Below, one piece after another: positions 1 to 5,226 of a stretch of 5,736 nucleotides of DNA (position 1 is the stretch's first letter; each line of letters begins with the position of its first letter). Location: positions 1 through 5,736 of the forward strand of contig JAGKTY010000062.1 of NCBI GenBank assembly GCA_021153185.1. Direction: 5' to 3'. This DNA comes from Lachnospiraceae bacterium (lineage in GTDB: Bacteria; Bacillota; Clostridia; Lachnospirales; Lachnospiraceae). The position numbers were made by a program, and so were the translations under genes. The notes beneath the pieces are model-generated. The model had not been told where the DNA came from, made no database searches, and saw only the letters and a list, made by a program, of their open reading frames with translations.

Positions 1-10
1 ACTTTGGCAA

Positions 11-86
11 AATCAAACGCAACGCAAACGAAAGGGCAGTTTTTCTATATTTCAAGACTGCTTTTTCGTTTACGCTGCTATTGATT
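11..86. repeat. 76-nt imperfect palindrome just downstream of truncated feoB
   Basis: Positions 11-43 pair with 54-86 around a loop of about 10 nt. The best part is 19-40 against 57-78, where 18 of 22 positions are complementary and the other four are transitions. An outer perfect block is AATCAA (11-16) with TTGATT (81-86). It begins 5 nt after the feoB stop. Read on the plus strand, the inner stem GGGCAGT/ACTGCTTTTT ends in a T-rich stretch and resembles an intrinsic terminator for a gene entering from the left. On the minus strand no good U-run follows. The arms are long for a terminator, so the end of an inserted element (MITE- or IS-like) is the main alternative. The inverted repeat is certain from the bases; its function is not. 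Confidence 0.6.
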
Positions 87-91
87 GTAGC

Positions 92-1414
92 CTAAAGAAT
101 TTTATACTCCGGTAATTCGATAATGAAGAAAGATTTCCTGTATTTAAATCCTGTAATCGCTTTTATAAGTAATGCGCCAAGGAGAATTAAAACAATACCA
201 ACAAAGTACATAAGCGGTCCTACCCAAGATGTATCCGGGAAAAATGCACCCACAAACAATGCAATAACAGGGAGCTTGGCTCCACAAGGCATAAACGGTG
301 TCAGCATTGCCGTTGCTCTTCTTTCTCTCTCATTGCGGATGGTTCGGCATGCCATAATACCCGGAATGGCACATCCGGTACCGATTACCATAGGAATGAC
401 AGATTTGCCGGAAAGTCCCACTCTCTTGAAAATCGGATCTAAAACGACGGTTGCTCTTGCCATGTATCCACAGTCTTCCAAAAGGGCAATCAGGAAGTAC
501 ATGACCATAACAAGTGGTAAGAAGCCTACAACGGCACCTACACCACCAATGATTCCGTCAACAAGAAGTGACTGTAAGAACGGATTTGCATTTTCCACAA
601 GACCTGCAGCCCATTCCTGGAAGGTCTCAATAAAGCCCACCAGCCAGTCTGCAATCCATGTTCCAACGGTGGACTGTGAAATGTAAAATACACCAAACAT
701 AACCAGCGCAAAAACCGGGATGCCAAGCCATGGATTGGTGAAAGCGGCATCAATTTTGTCCTGACTGTTTTTCTCTTTTGTCAGAACTTTACGTTTTTCA
801 ACGGAAGAAACAATAGACTTCACAAAATCAAAACGCTTTCTGTCCGCCGCCTCTACTTCACTTTTATGATGCAGGTCAATATGATCCTGCACATAAGGGG
901 CTTTTTGCTCACAGCCCTTTAGAGAAGCTGCTTTTGTCACTACCTCTTTGAGCCCTGTATGACCGGAAGACGTGGAAACCGTCTTGATCACAGGACAGCC
1001 AAGCTTATTTGATAAAAGCACTACATCAATCTGTGTATCCTTCTTTTCATTGATATCACTCTTGTTCAGTGCGACCACCACAGGAATGCCAAGCTCTAAA
1101 AGCTGGGTGGTAAAGAAAAGACTACGGCTTAAATTGGTCGCATCTACAATATTAATAATTGCATCAGGATTCTCATTCTTTACAAAGCTACTTGTAATAC
1201 TTTCCTCTGATGTAAACGGTGACATCGAATATGCGCCCGGCAGGTCTACAGCAACAAGTTCTTCCTTTCCGTCATAATAAGACCTTTTGATTGCACTTTC
1301 CTTCTTCTCTACGGTAACACCGGCCCAGTTTCCGACCTTTTCATTTCTTCCGGTCAGGGCGTTATACATCGTCGTTTTTCCACTGTTGGGATTACCCGCT
1401 AATGCGATTCTCAT
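92..1414 (-). CDS. feoB: FeoB ferrous iron transporter, C-terminally truncated (440 aa)
   Basis: FeoB is the inner-membrane Fe(II) uptake protein: a cytosolic GTPase domain fused to a membrane channel. The G-domain motifs are visible: P-loop GNPNSGKTT (about residues 7-15), DLPG (57-60), NKSD (117-120) and an STSSG G5-like motif (147-151). A helical linker follows at about 160-220. The membrane part starts near residue 231 and includes the first Gate region with GTGCAIPG (345-352) and CGAKLP (377-382). The frame ends soon after ELPEY (433-437). Full-length family members are usually about 600-770 residues, so the rest of FeoB_C and the second Gate domain are missing. The +1 and +2 frames beyond the stop show no FeoB-like continuation, so this is not a simple frameshift. 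The start is set at 1414 because GGAGGA lies 6 nt upstream; the frame stays open to 1501 but passes through the leader hairpin. It is probably non-functional or a pseudogene. Confidence 0.9.
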   Translation of the reverse strand: MRIALAGNPNSGKTTMYNALTGRNEKVGNWAGVTVEKKESAIKRSYYDGKEELVAVDLPGAYSMSPFTSEESITSSFVKNENPDAIINIVDATNLSRSLFFTTQLLELGIPVVVALNKSDINEKKDTQIDVVLLSNKLGCPVIKTVSTSSGHTGLKEVVTKAASLKGCEQKAPYVQDHIDLHHKSEVEAADRKRFDFVKSIVSSVEKRKVLTKEKNSQDKIDAAFTNPWLGIPVFALVMFGVFYISQSTVGTWIADWLVGFIETFQEWAAGLVENANPFLQSLLVDGIIGGVGAVVGFLPLVMVMYFLIALLEDCGYMARATVVLDPIFKRVGLSGKSVIPMVIGTGCAIPGIMACRTIRNERERRATAMLTPFMPCGAKLPVIALFVGAFFPDTSWVGPLMYFVGIVLILLGALLIKAITGFKYRKSFFIIELPEYKIL

Positions 1415-1420
1415 GATGAA

Positions 1421-1426
1421 TCCTCC
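1421..1426 (-). promoter_or_regulatory. Ribosome binding site deciding the feoB start
   Basis: GGAGGA on the minus strand sits 6 nt before the ATG at 1414. It places the start at the residues leading into the P-loop (MRIALAG), as expected for FeoB. The longer open frame would add 29 residues with no family resemblance. Confidence 0.85.
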
Positions 1427-1455
1427 TTTGATATGTTTTTGTTTAAATGAATTGT

Positions 1456-1546
1456 AACTATTCAGAACCATATAAATTTCTAAAAATGTCCATTCATGCA
1501 AGCATGATGTCCTTTTTTTCGGAAATTTGCATGGCTCTGAATAATT
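1456..1546 (-). other. 91-nt stem-loop in the feoB leader
   Basis: Positions 1456-1480 and 1522-1546 form 25-nt inverted arms with four differences, all transitions. In minus-strand RNA, the feoB sense, three of these become G-U wobble pairs and one is an A-C mismatch, so the stem would be nearly continuous. The 41-nt loop holds a second small hairpin, TCATGC-AA-GCATGA (1494-1507). The structure lies between the putative feoB operator (1560-1575) and the ribosome binding site (1421-1426), so it should be transcribed as part of the 5' leader. It could be a regulatory or stabilising RNA structure. It could also be a small non-coding inverted-repeat element, since TA dinucleotides sit at the outer end of both arms (around TTCAGAACC and GGCTCTGAA). 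Confidence 0.6.
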
Positions 1547-1577
1547 ATTATTTATCGATGTTAGTTATAACTAACCA
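1545..1577 (-). promoter_or_regulatory. Possible feoB promoter (weak match)
   Basis: feoB needs its own start of transcription because a terminator lies just upstream. The minus strand here is very AT-rich, with candidate -10 boxes TATAAC (1569-1564, inside the operator), TAAATA (1554-1549) and TAATAA (1550-1545). None has a convincing TTGACA-like -35 at 17 nt. Whichever is used, the GTTAGT operator would overlap or adjoin it. Confidence 0.35.
1560..1575. promoter_or_regulatory. Putative iron-repressor operator in front of feoB
   Basis: GTTAGTTATAACTAAC is a perfect 16-bp palindrome. Its core GTTAGT-N4-ACTAAC is the same as in the inverted repeat at the feoA promoter, with only the four central bases differing (TATA here, TTTC there). 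It lies about 145 nt upstream of the feoB start and just beyond the feoA terminator. A partly overlapping repeat, TTATAAC (1565-1571) with GTTATAA (1582-1588), may be a second site or chance. The likely ligand is the DtxR-family protein encoded at 2086-2475, an assignment inferred from position and family. Confidence 0.7.
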
Positions 1578-1584
1578 GAGGGTT

Positions 1585-1620
1585 ATAAAAAAGTAGTGAG
1601 ATACTCACTATTCTTTTTTA
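1585..1620 (-). terminator. Intrinsic terminator between feoA and feoB
   Basis: TAGTGAG (1594-1600) and CTCACTA (1604-1610) form a 7-bp stem with a 3-nt loop. On the minus strand the stem is followed by CTTTTTTAT, and the A-run on its other side would also pair with this U-tract. It begins at the feoA stop codon. Because both flanks are A/T runs it may work in both directions. It implies that feoA transcripts mostly end here and that feoB has its own promoter. Confidence 0.8.
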
Positions 1621-1830
1621 TATTGAAATAGCTTTCGCCAAATCAGTATCCATGTTATATCTGGCGTCCTTGATCGAAACAACACATCCGCCTTTCATGT
1701 GGGAAATGACTGTAACCGGTTCTCCGCCATAGCATCCCAGGGAGAATAAAAATGATTTTAATTCTTCATCTTCCGTTTGAATCTCTTTCACAATATATTC
1801 TTCTCCAATCATTGCGTCCGCTAAACTCAT
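1618..1830 (-). CDS. feoA: FeoA-family protein (70 aa)
   Basis: FeoA is a small cytosolic SH3-like protein that supports FeoB-mediated Fe(II) uptake, probably by interacting with FeoB. The 70 residues fit the usual FeoA size of about 70-80. The family pattern is visible: a short leader MSLADAMIGEEY, then LFSLGCYGGEPVTVI (about residues 28-42) corresponding to the conserved LGxxxGxxVxV stretch, then VSIKDARYNMD near the end and a final I/L-rich strand. I chose the ATG at 1830 because the protein then starts like other FeoA proteins. Its upstream AGAGG is unusually close (2 nt). In-frame alternatives are GTG 1842 (GGAG 9 nt upstream), ATG 1857 and GTG 1872, so the start is less certain than the identity. 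The gene precedes feoB in the same direction, with its own promoter and operator upstream and a terminator after it. Confidence 0.85.
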   Translation of the reverse strand: MSLADAMIGEEYIVKEIQTEDEELKSFLFSLGCYGGEPVTVISHMKGGCVVSIKDARYNMDTDLAKAISI

Positions 1831-1884
1831 ATCCTCTTCCACACCTTTCCACTCCATAGTATGCTGTTTCACAATACAATATTG

Positions 1885-1908
1885 CTTGGTTAGTTTTCAC
1901 TAACCAAG
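1885..1908. promoter_or_regulatory. Putative iron-repressor operator at the feoA promoter
   Basis: Two perfect 10-nt arms, CTTGGTTAGT (1885-1894) and ACTAACCAAG (1899-1908), flank TTTC. The repeat lies directly downstream of the feoA -10 box, covering the expected transcription start, which is a classic position for a repressor that blocks transcription. It contains the GTTAGT-N4-ACTAAC core (1889-1904) also found before feoB. The GGTTAG/CTAACC half-sites resemble those in known DtxR/IdeR iron boxes, though the spacing between halves is wider here. Binding by the adjacent DtxR-family protein is an inference. Confidence 0.8.
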
Positions 1909-1911
1909 ATG

Positions 1912-1940
1912 AGTTTAATATGACGAACCGTTCTTGTCAA
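1912..1940 (-). promoter_or_regulatory. feoA promoter
   Basis: On the minus strand a perfect -35 TTGACA (1940-1935) is followed after 17 nt by TAAACT (1917-1912), a 4/6 match to TATAAT. Transcription should start near 1905, inside the operator at 1885-1908. That gives a leader of about 75 nt before the chosen feoA start. Confidence 0.75.
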
Positions 1941-2031
1941 CCTATTTTCTCATTTCATTTCGTTATTGATATTTTTTCTCATTTTCATGACCATTTCTTT
2001 CCTTTTTGCTGCATAAGCTCCATGTTTTTGT

Positions 2032-2060
2032 TTGTCATTTTCATTCAAAAATGATATGAT
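2032..2060 (+). promoter_or_regulatory. Promoter of the DtxR-family regulator gene
   Basis: TTGTCA (2032-2037) and TATGAT (2055-2060) are each a 5/6 match to the sigma-A consensus and are spaced by 17 nt. The start of transcription should be near 2067, about 20 nt before the ATG. The promoter is divergent from that of feoA, about 90 bp away. It has no GTTAGT-type operator, but an inverted repeat fills its spacer. Confidence 0.75.
2035..2054. promoter_or_regulatory. Inverted repeat in the regulator's promoter spacer
   Basis: TCATTTT (2035-2041) and AAAATGA (2048-2054) are perfect 7-nt inverted arms separated by 6 nt. They sit between and partly over the -35 and -10 boxes, where a bound protein would block RNA polymerase. 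The sequence is unlike the feo operators. The region is AT-rich, so chance is possible. Confidence 0.4.
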
Positions 2061-2085
2061 GTGAAAAAAGATTGGAGATGCCATA

Positions 2086-2475
2086 ATGAGTTATATTAAA
2101 CATCGTGCAGACGAGTCGCTTGAAGATTATTTAGAGACAATTCTGATGCTGCAAAACAGCAAAGGACAGGTTCGTTCCATAGATATTGCAAATGAAATGA
2201 ATTTCACAAAACCAAGTGTCAGTGTTTCCATGAAGAACCTTCGTGAAAAAGGTTATATAACGATGGACGCTGCCGGTTATATCTCACTGACCGAAGCAGG
2301 CAGGCAGCGCGCCGAAGACGTATTAGAACGGCATACGATTCTTGCTGATTTACTAATTCATATCGGCGTAAGCAAAGAAACCGCTTTGGCTGATGCCTGT
2401 AAAATCGAACATGATTTAAGCGAAGAGAGCTTTGAGGCAATTAAACGAGCTTTTATCACAAATCCTCATAGGTAA
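2086..2475 (+). CDS. DtxR/MntR-family metal-dependent repressor (129 aa)
   Basis: Members of this family bind Fe(II) or Mn(II) and then bind operators of metal-uptake genes as dimers. The N-terminal winged helix-turn-helix spans about residues 10-70, with recognition-helix region FTKPSVSVSMKNLREKGYI. The dimerisation/metal-binding domain follows at about 71-125. There is no C-terminal SH3-like domain, so it is the short MntR-like form. Candidate metal ligands by comparison with MntR and DtxR are D14, E17, H83, C105, E108 and H109. D14 is as in MntR, while Cys at 105 is as in iron-type DtxR/IdeR. GGAGA lies 7 nt before the ATG. Its place beside feoA, and the shared operators in front of feoA and feoB, point to iron control. 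The last residues (about AFITNPHR) lie in DNA shared with the convergent ABC gene and may not be the ancestral C-terminus. Confidence 0.9.
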   Translation: MSYIKHRADESLEDYLETILMLQNSKGQVRSIDIANEMNFTKPSVSVSMKNLREKGYITMDAAGYISLTEAGRQRAEDVLERHTILADLLIHIGVSKETALADACKIEHDLSEESFEAIKRAFITNPHR

Positions 2476-3199
2476 ACGTCTGTAAAAACTGTTTTAGTCT
2501 ATCCGTCTTTGGATGTTCAAAAAATGATTTTGTTTCGTCCTCTTCTACGATTTTACCGCCCTCCAAAAAAATCATCCGGTCTGCAACCGCTCTTGCAAAT
2601 TGCATCTCATGTGTCACAATGAGCATCGTTCTTCCCTCTTTTGCAAGCGATAACACGACGTCAAGCACCTCCCTGACCATCTCAGGATCAAGAGATGCTG
2701 TGATTTCATCAAGCAAAAGTACCTCCGGCTGCATCATGAGTGCCCGCACAATTGCCACCCTTTGCTTTTGTCCGCCGGAAAGCTGTCTTGGGTACTGGTC
2801 TTTTTTGGATAACAGTCCAACACGTTTTAGGAGTGCCAACGCTTCCTGACAAACCTCCTCTTTTTTTCGTTTCTTCACCAAAATCGGTGCAAGCGTAACA
2901 TTTTGCAAAATTGTCTTGTGCGGAAAAAGATCATAGCTTTGGAACACCATACCGATTCGCTCACGCGTTTTGCACAGATCCTTTTTGTTTGGATTCACAA
3001 CCGCTCCGTCTAACAATACGCTCCCTTCCTGGATTTCTTCGAGCCCGTTTAAGCACCGAAGCAGTGTGCTTTTTCCACATCCGGATGGTCCGACGATGAC
3101 GACCACTTCTCCCTTTTTTACCGTAAAATTAACATCATCAAGCACGGTAAAATCATCATATTTTTTTTGCAAATGCGAAACACGCAATATTTCGTCCAT
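2456..3199 (-). CDS. Polar amino acid ABC transporter ATP-binding protein (GlnQ type, 247 aa)
   Basis: This is the cytosolic ATPase that powers import through the two permeases encoded just upstream. All motifs are intact: Walker A GPSGCGKS (37-44), Q-loop Gln87, signature LSGGQ (140-144), Walker B VLLLDE (160-165), D-loop SLD (169-171) and switch His197. The length is typical of GlnQ/HisP/TcyN-type proteins. I chose the ATG at 3199 because GGGAG lies 8 nt upstream; an in-frame ATG at 3214 would add five residues and overlap the permease gene. The permease stop is 2 nt before the chosen start, so translation is probably coupled. It is the last gene of the operon, and its 3' end overlaps the convergent regulator gene by 20 bp with no terminator in between. 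The substrate cannot be read from an ATPase. Confidence 0.92.
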   Translation of the reverse strand: MDEILRVSHLQKKYDDFTVLDDVNFTVKKGEVVVIVGPSGCGKSTLLRCLNGLEEIQEGSVLLDGAVVNPNKKDLCKTRERIGMVFQSYDLFPHKTILQNVTLAPILVKKRKKEEVCQEALALLKRVGLLSKKDQYPRQLSGGQKQRVAIVRALMMQPEVLLLDEITASLDPEMVREVLDVVLSLAKEGRTMLIVTHEMQFARAVADRMIFLEGGKIVEEDETKSFFEHPKTDRLKQFLQTFTYEDL

Positions 3200-3201
3200 A
3201 A

Positions 3202-3870
3202 CTAATACTCCCATCTCTTTTCAAGATATTTTGAAAATACGCTGATTGGAAAGCATACAAGAAAGTACAACAGAAAAATGGTTGCAAAAACACCAAATGC
3301 AGCACTTGGCGAGCTCTTTCTGTTTGCTTCAATGATTTGCTGTCCGACCTTTAGCACCTCCACGATACCAATCATCATCACAAGACTTGTCGTTTTGATC
3401 ATTCTGGTGATGAGGTTGATGGAAAGTGGAAGCATTCTCCTTATAATCTGCGGAATAATGATATGCACATACACCTGCAGACGGCTCATCCCAAGCGAAA
3501 AGCTGCTCTCATATTGAATGACCGGAATACTTGCAAATGCACCTCTGACCAAATCCGCCATTTCAGCAACGCCCCAGAACGAAAAAACAATAATTGCGGA
3601 AGCCTCTGCCGTAAGGTTTAATCCGAGTGCCTTTGTCGCCCCGAAATATACAATAAACAATAGAACCATTTGCGGCATGATTCTGACAATTTCCAAATGA
3701 ATCCGCGCAATTGCGTTGATGACTTTATTATTATACGCTTCAAGCATACCAATCACAATTCCAAGCAAAATACTGATTGCCACCGAAATGAGACTGATTC
3801 TAAGCGCCACCATAAGCCCTCCGAAAAGTCTTATCAAATTGTTGCCTTTTAATAACACATCAAATCCCAT
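3202..3870 (-). CDS. Polar amino acid ABC transporter permease (222 aa)
   Basis: An integral membrane subunit of the HisM/GlnP type (binding-protein-dependent transport inner membrane component). Hydrophobic segments are visible at about residues 22-42, 66-80, 88-105, 155-175 and 193-212. The EAA loop that docks on the ATPase is at about 119-141, with SLGMSRLQ and a final IIPQ. The usual ELxRGTPxLVQ motif after the first helix is altered to EIVRIMPQMVL (60-70). The gene starts 2 nt after the stop of the preceding permease gene, with GGAGCG in the end of that gene as ribosome binding site. The two permeases probably form a heterodimer. Substrate unknown; amino acids are expected, and the metNI neighbours make a sulfur amino acid such as cystine plausible. 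Confidence 0.9.
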   Translation of the reverse strand: MGFDVLLKGNNLIRLFGGLMVALRISLISVAISILLGIVIGMLEAYNNKVINAIARIHLEIVRIMPQMVLLFIVYFGATKALGLNLTAEASAIIVFSFWGVAEMADLVRGAFASIPVIQYESSFSLGMSRLQVYVHIIIPQIIRRMLPLSINLITRMIKTTSLVMMIGIVEVLKVGQQIIEANRKSSPSAAFGVFATIFLLYFLVCFPISVFSKYLEKRWEY

Positions 3871-3872
3871 AC

Positions 3873-4532
3873 CTACGCTCCAAACACGCTAAGTCTCGCT
3901 TTTTTCTCAAGAAAACTGCCCAAAAGAGAAACCGGAAGCAGCATGACCAAATAAAACACAACAAGTAATACAAGGCATTCCGTCGTATTGTAATACAGTC
4001 CAATTAAATCCTTCGCGGTAAACATCAAATCCATCAGACTGATGGCGGAAAACACACTTGTTTCTTTGAGCAAAAAGATGATATTTGCCACAAATGCAGG
4101 CATGCTCATTGCAAATGCCTGCGGCAAAATCACATGTGTAAACAATTGAAGCCTTGTCATTCCGAGTGCCAGGGCGCTCTCCGTCTGCACCTTTGCGACT
4201 GCCTCTAAGCCGCTGCGAAAGCCTTCTGCCATGTAGCTGCCACCAAGCAGCCCTAGTCCGACAATTCCGCATATCTCTGCCGGAACGTTAATTCCAATCT
4301 TTGGAAGTCCAAAATAAATAAAAAATAACTGCACAAGTAGCGGCGTATTGCGAAACAGCTCCACATATCCCTTTACCAAGGTATTGACAACCGGAATTTT
4401 AAAATGTGTGATAAAACACCCCACCATTCCGATCACGACAGAAAGCAGGATTCCCATCCATCCAATCCGGATGGTCAGCAAAAACGCATCTTTATAGAGC
4501 GGCAAATACTCCGTGATTACTGTATGATTCAT
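3873..4532 (-). CDS. Polar amino acid ABC transporter permease (219 aa)
   Basis: The partner HisM/GlnP-type membrane subunit. It keeps the classic family motif ELFRNTPLLVQLFFIYFGLP (58-77) and an EAA loop, ESALALGMTRLQLFTHVILPQA (118-139, LALGM to LPQ). About five membrane helices are visible, the first at roughly 20-42 and the last at about 187-208. AGAGGA lies 7 nt before the ATG. The gap to metI upstream is 31 nt with no terminator or clear promoter, so the gene reads as part of the same operon. No extracytoplasmic binding protein is fused to it or encoded beside it. Confidence 0.92.
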   Translation of the reverse strand: MNHTVITEYLPLYKDAFLLTIRIGWMGILLSVVIGMVGCFITHFKIPVVNTLVKGYVELFRNTPLLVQLFFIYFGLPKIGINVPAEICGIVGLGLLGGSYMAEGFRSGLEAVAKVQTESALALGMTRLQLFTHVILPQAFAMSMPAFVANIIFLLKETSVFSAISLMDLMFTAKDLIGLYYNTTECLVLLVVFYLVMLLPVSLLGSFLEKKARLSVFGA

Positions 4533-4563
4533 TTCTCATCCTCTATCTAAGCTTTTCATCATG

Positions 4564-5226
4564 TTACCGTTTTCTATGGTCAAAACGGTTTGCAATCAAT
4601 GTTCCGAGATTCTGAATGATCTGGAAGATTACAATAAGCAAAAGTACCGTCACCAGCATAATTTCCGTTTGCCATCTGTAATATCCATATCTGACAGCAA
4701 TGTCACCAAGGCCACCGCCGCCAACCGTTCCTGACATTGCCGAATAACCGAGCAGCAATCCTGTCGTAATGGTAAATCCTGTGATAAGCGATGTTTTGGC
4801 CTCAACGAGCAATACCTTGAAAATCAGCTGAAATGTACTTGCACCCATCGACTTGGCCGCTTCAATCACGCCCTTATCCACCTCATTGAGTGACGATTCC
4901 ACAACCCTTGCTATATAAGGTGCCGCGCAAACGACAAGCGGAACTATCGTTGCGGTGGAACCATAGCTTTTACCGACAATCATTCTTGTAAACGGTATTA
5001 ACAAAATCAACAAAATGAGAAACGGAATACTTCGGATGACATTACACACAAAATCGCCAATCCGGTAAAAAAACGGATTCGGATGTAATCCGTTCTGGCT
5101 CGTGACATACAGAAGAATTCCAAACGGAAGTCCGATGACATATCCGACGAGTGTCGACACAAGCGTCATATATAAAGTGTCCCGGATTCCCTCGAGCAGC
5201 ATTTGTATTATCTGTGCATCAAACAT
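4564..5226 (-). CDS. metI: Methionine ABC transporter permease MetI (220 aa)
   Basis: MetI is the membrane subunit of the MetNIQ importer for methionine and related compounds and works as a homodimer with the MetN ATPase. The length matches the family (about 217-220). Family features visible are RSIPFLILLILLIPFTR (65-81), the EAA coupling loop IEAAKSMGASTFQLIFK (121-137) and the very characteristic GYSAMSGTVGGGGLGD (160-175) followed by AVRYGYYRWQ. Five hydrophobic stretches are seen. The start codon lies inside the 3' end of metN (8-nt overlap, ATGTTTGA), which indicates translational coupling. Confidence 0.95.
   Translation of the reverse strand: MFDAQIIQMLLEGIRDTLYMTLVSTLVGYVIGLPFGILLYVTSQNGLHPNPFFYRIGDFVCNVIRSIPFLILLILLIPFTRMIVGKSYGSTATIVPLVVCAAPYIARVVESSLNEVDKGVIEAAKSMGASTFQLIFKVLLVEAKTSLITGFTITTGLLLGYSAMSGTVGGGGLGDIAVRYGYYRWQTEIMLVTVLLLIVIFQIIQNLGTLIANRFDHRKR

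Noticed and set aside
1..100. IS200/IS605-type insertion end at the feoB break
   Set aside because: A hairpin near a TTTAG sequence is suggestive, but no transposase is visible and the stem is longer than usual for these elements. I kept it only as a general mobile-element possibility.
91..120. Simple frameshift in feoB
   Set aside because: The two alternative frames downstream soon reach stops and show no FeoB residues, so one indel does not restore the gene.
123..686. Plus-strand open frame of 187 codons
   Set aside because: It lies entirely antisense to feoB, whose minus-strand product has clear FeoB motifs. The plus-strand translation has no recognisable domain.
1415..1501. In-frame 29-residue N-terminal extension of FeoB
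   Set aside because: It has no strong ribosome binding site, runs through the leader hairpin, and looks unlike FeoB. GGAGGA directly before the ATG at 1414 marks the real start.
2480..2500. Possible terminator after the repressor gene (TAAAAACTGTTTTA)
   Set aside because: The stem is only about five A-T-rich pairs with almost no loop and no following T-run, and it lies inside the ATPase coding sequence.
3907..4272. Minus-strand open frame of 121 codons inside the permease gene
   Set aside because: It is a shifted frame within a permease whose family motifs are intact; its translation is rich in Arg/Cys/His with no domain.
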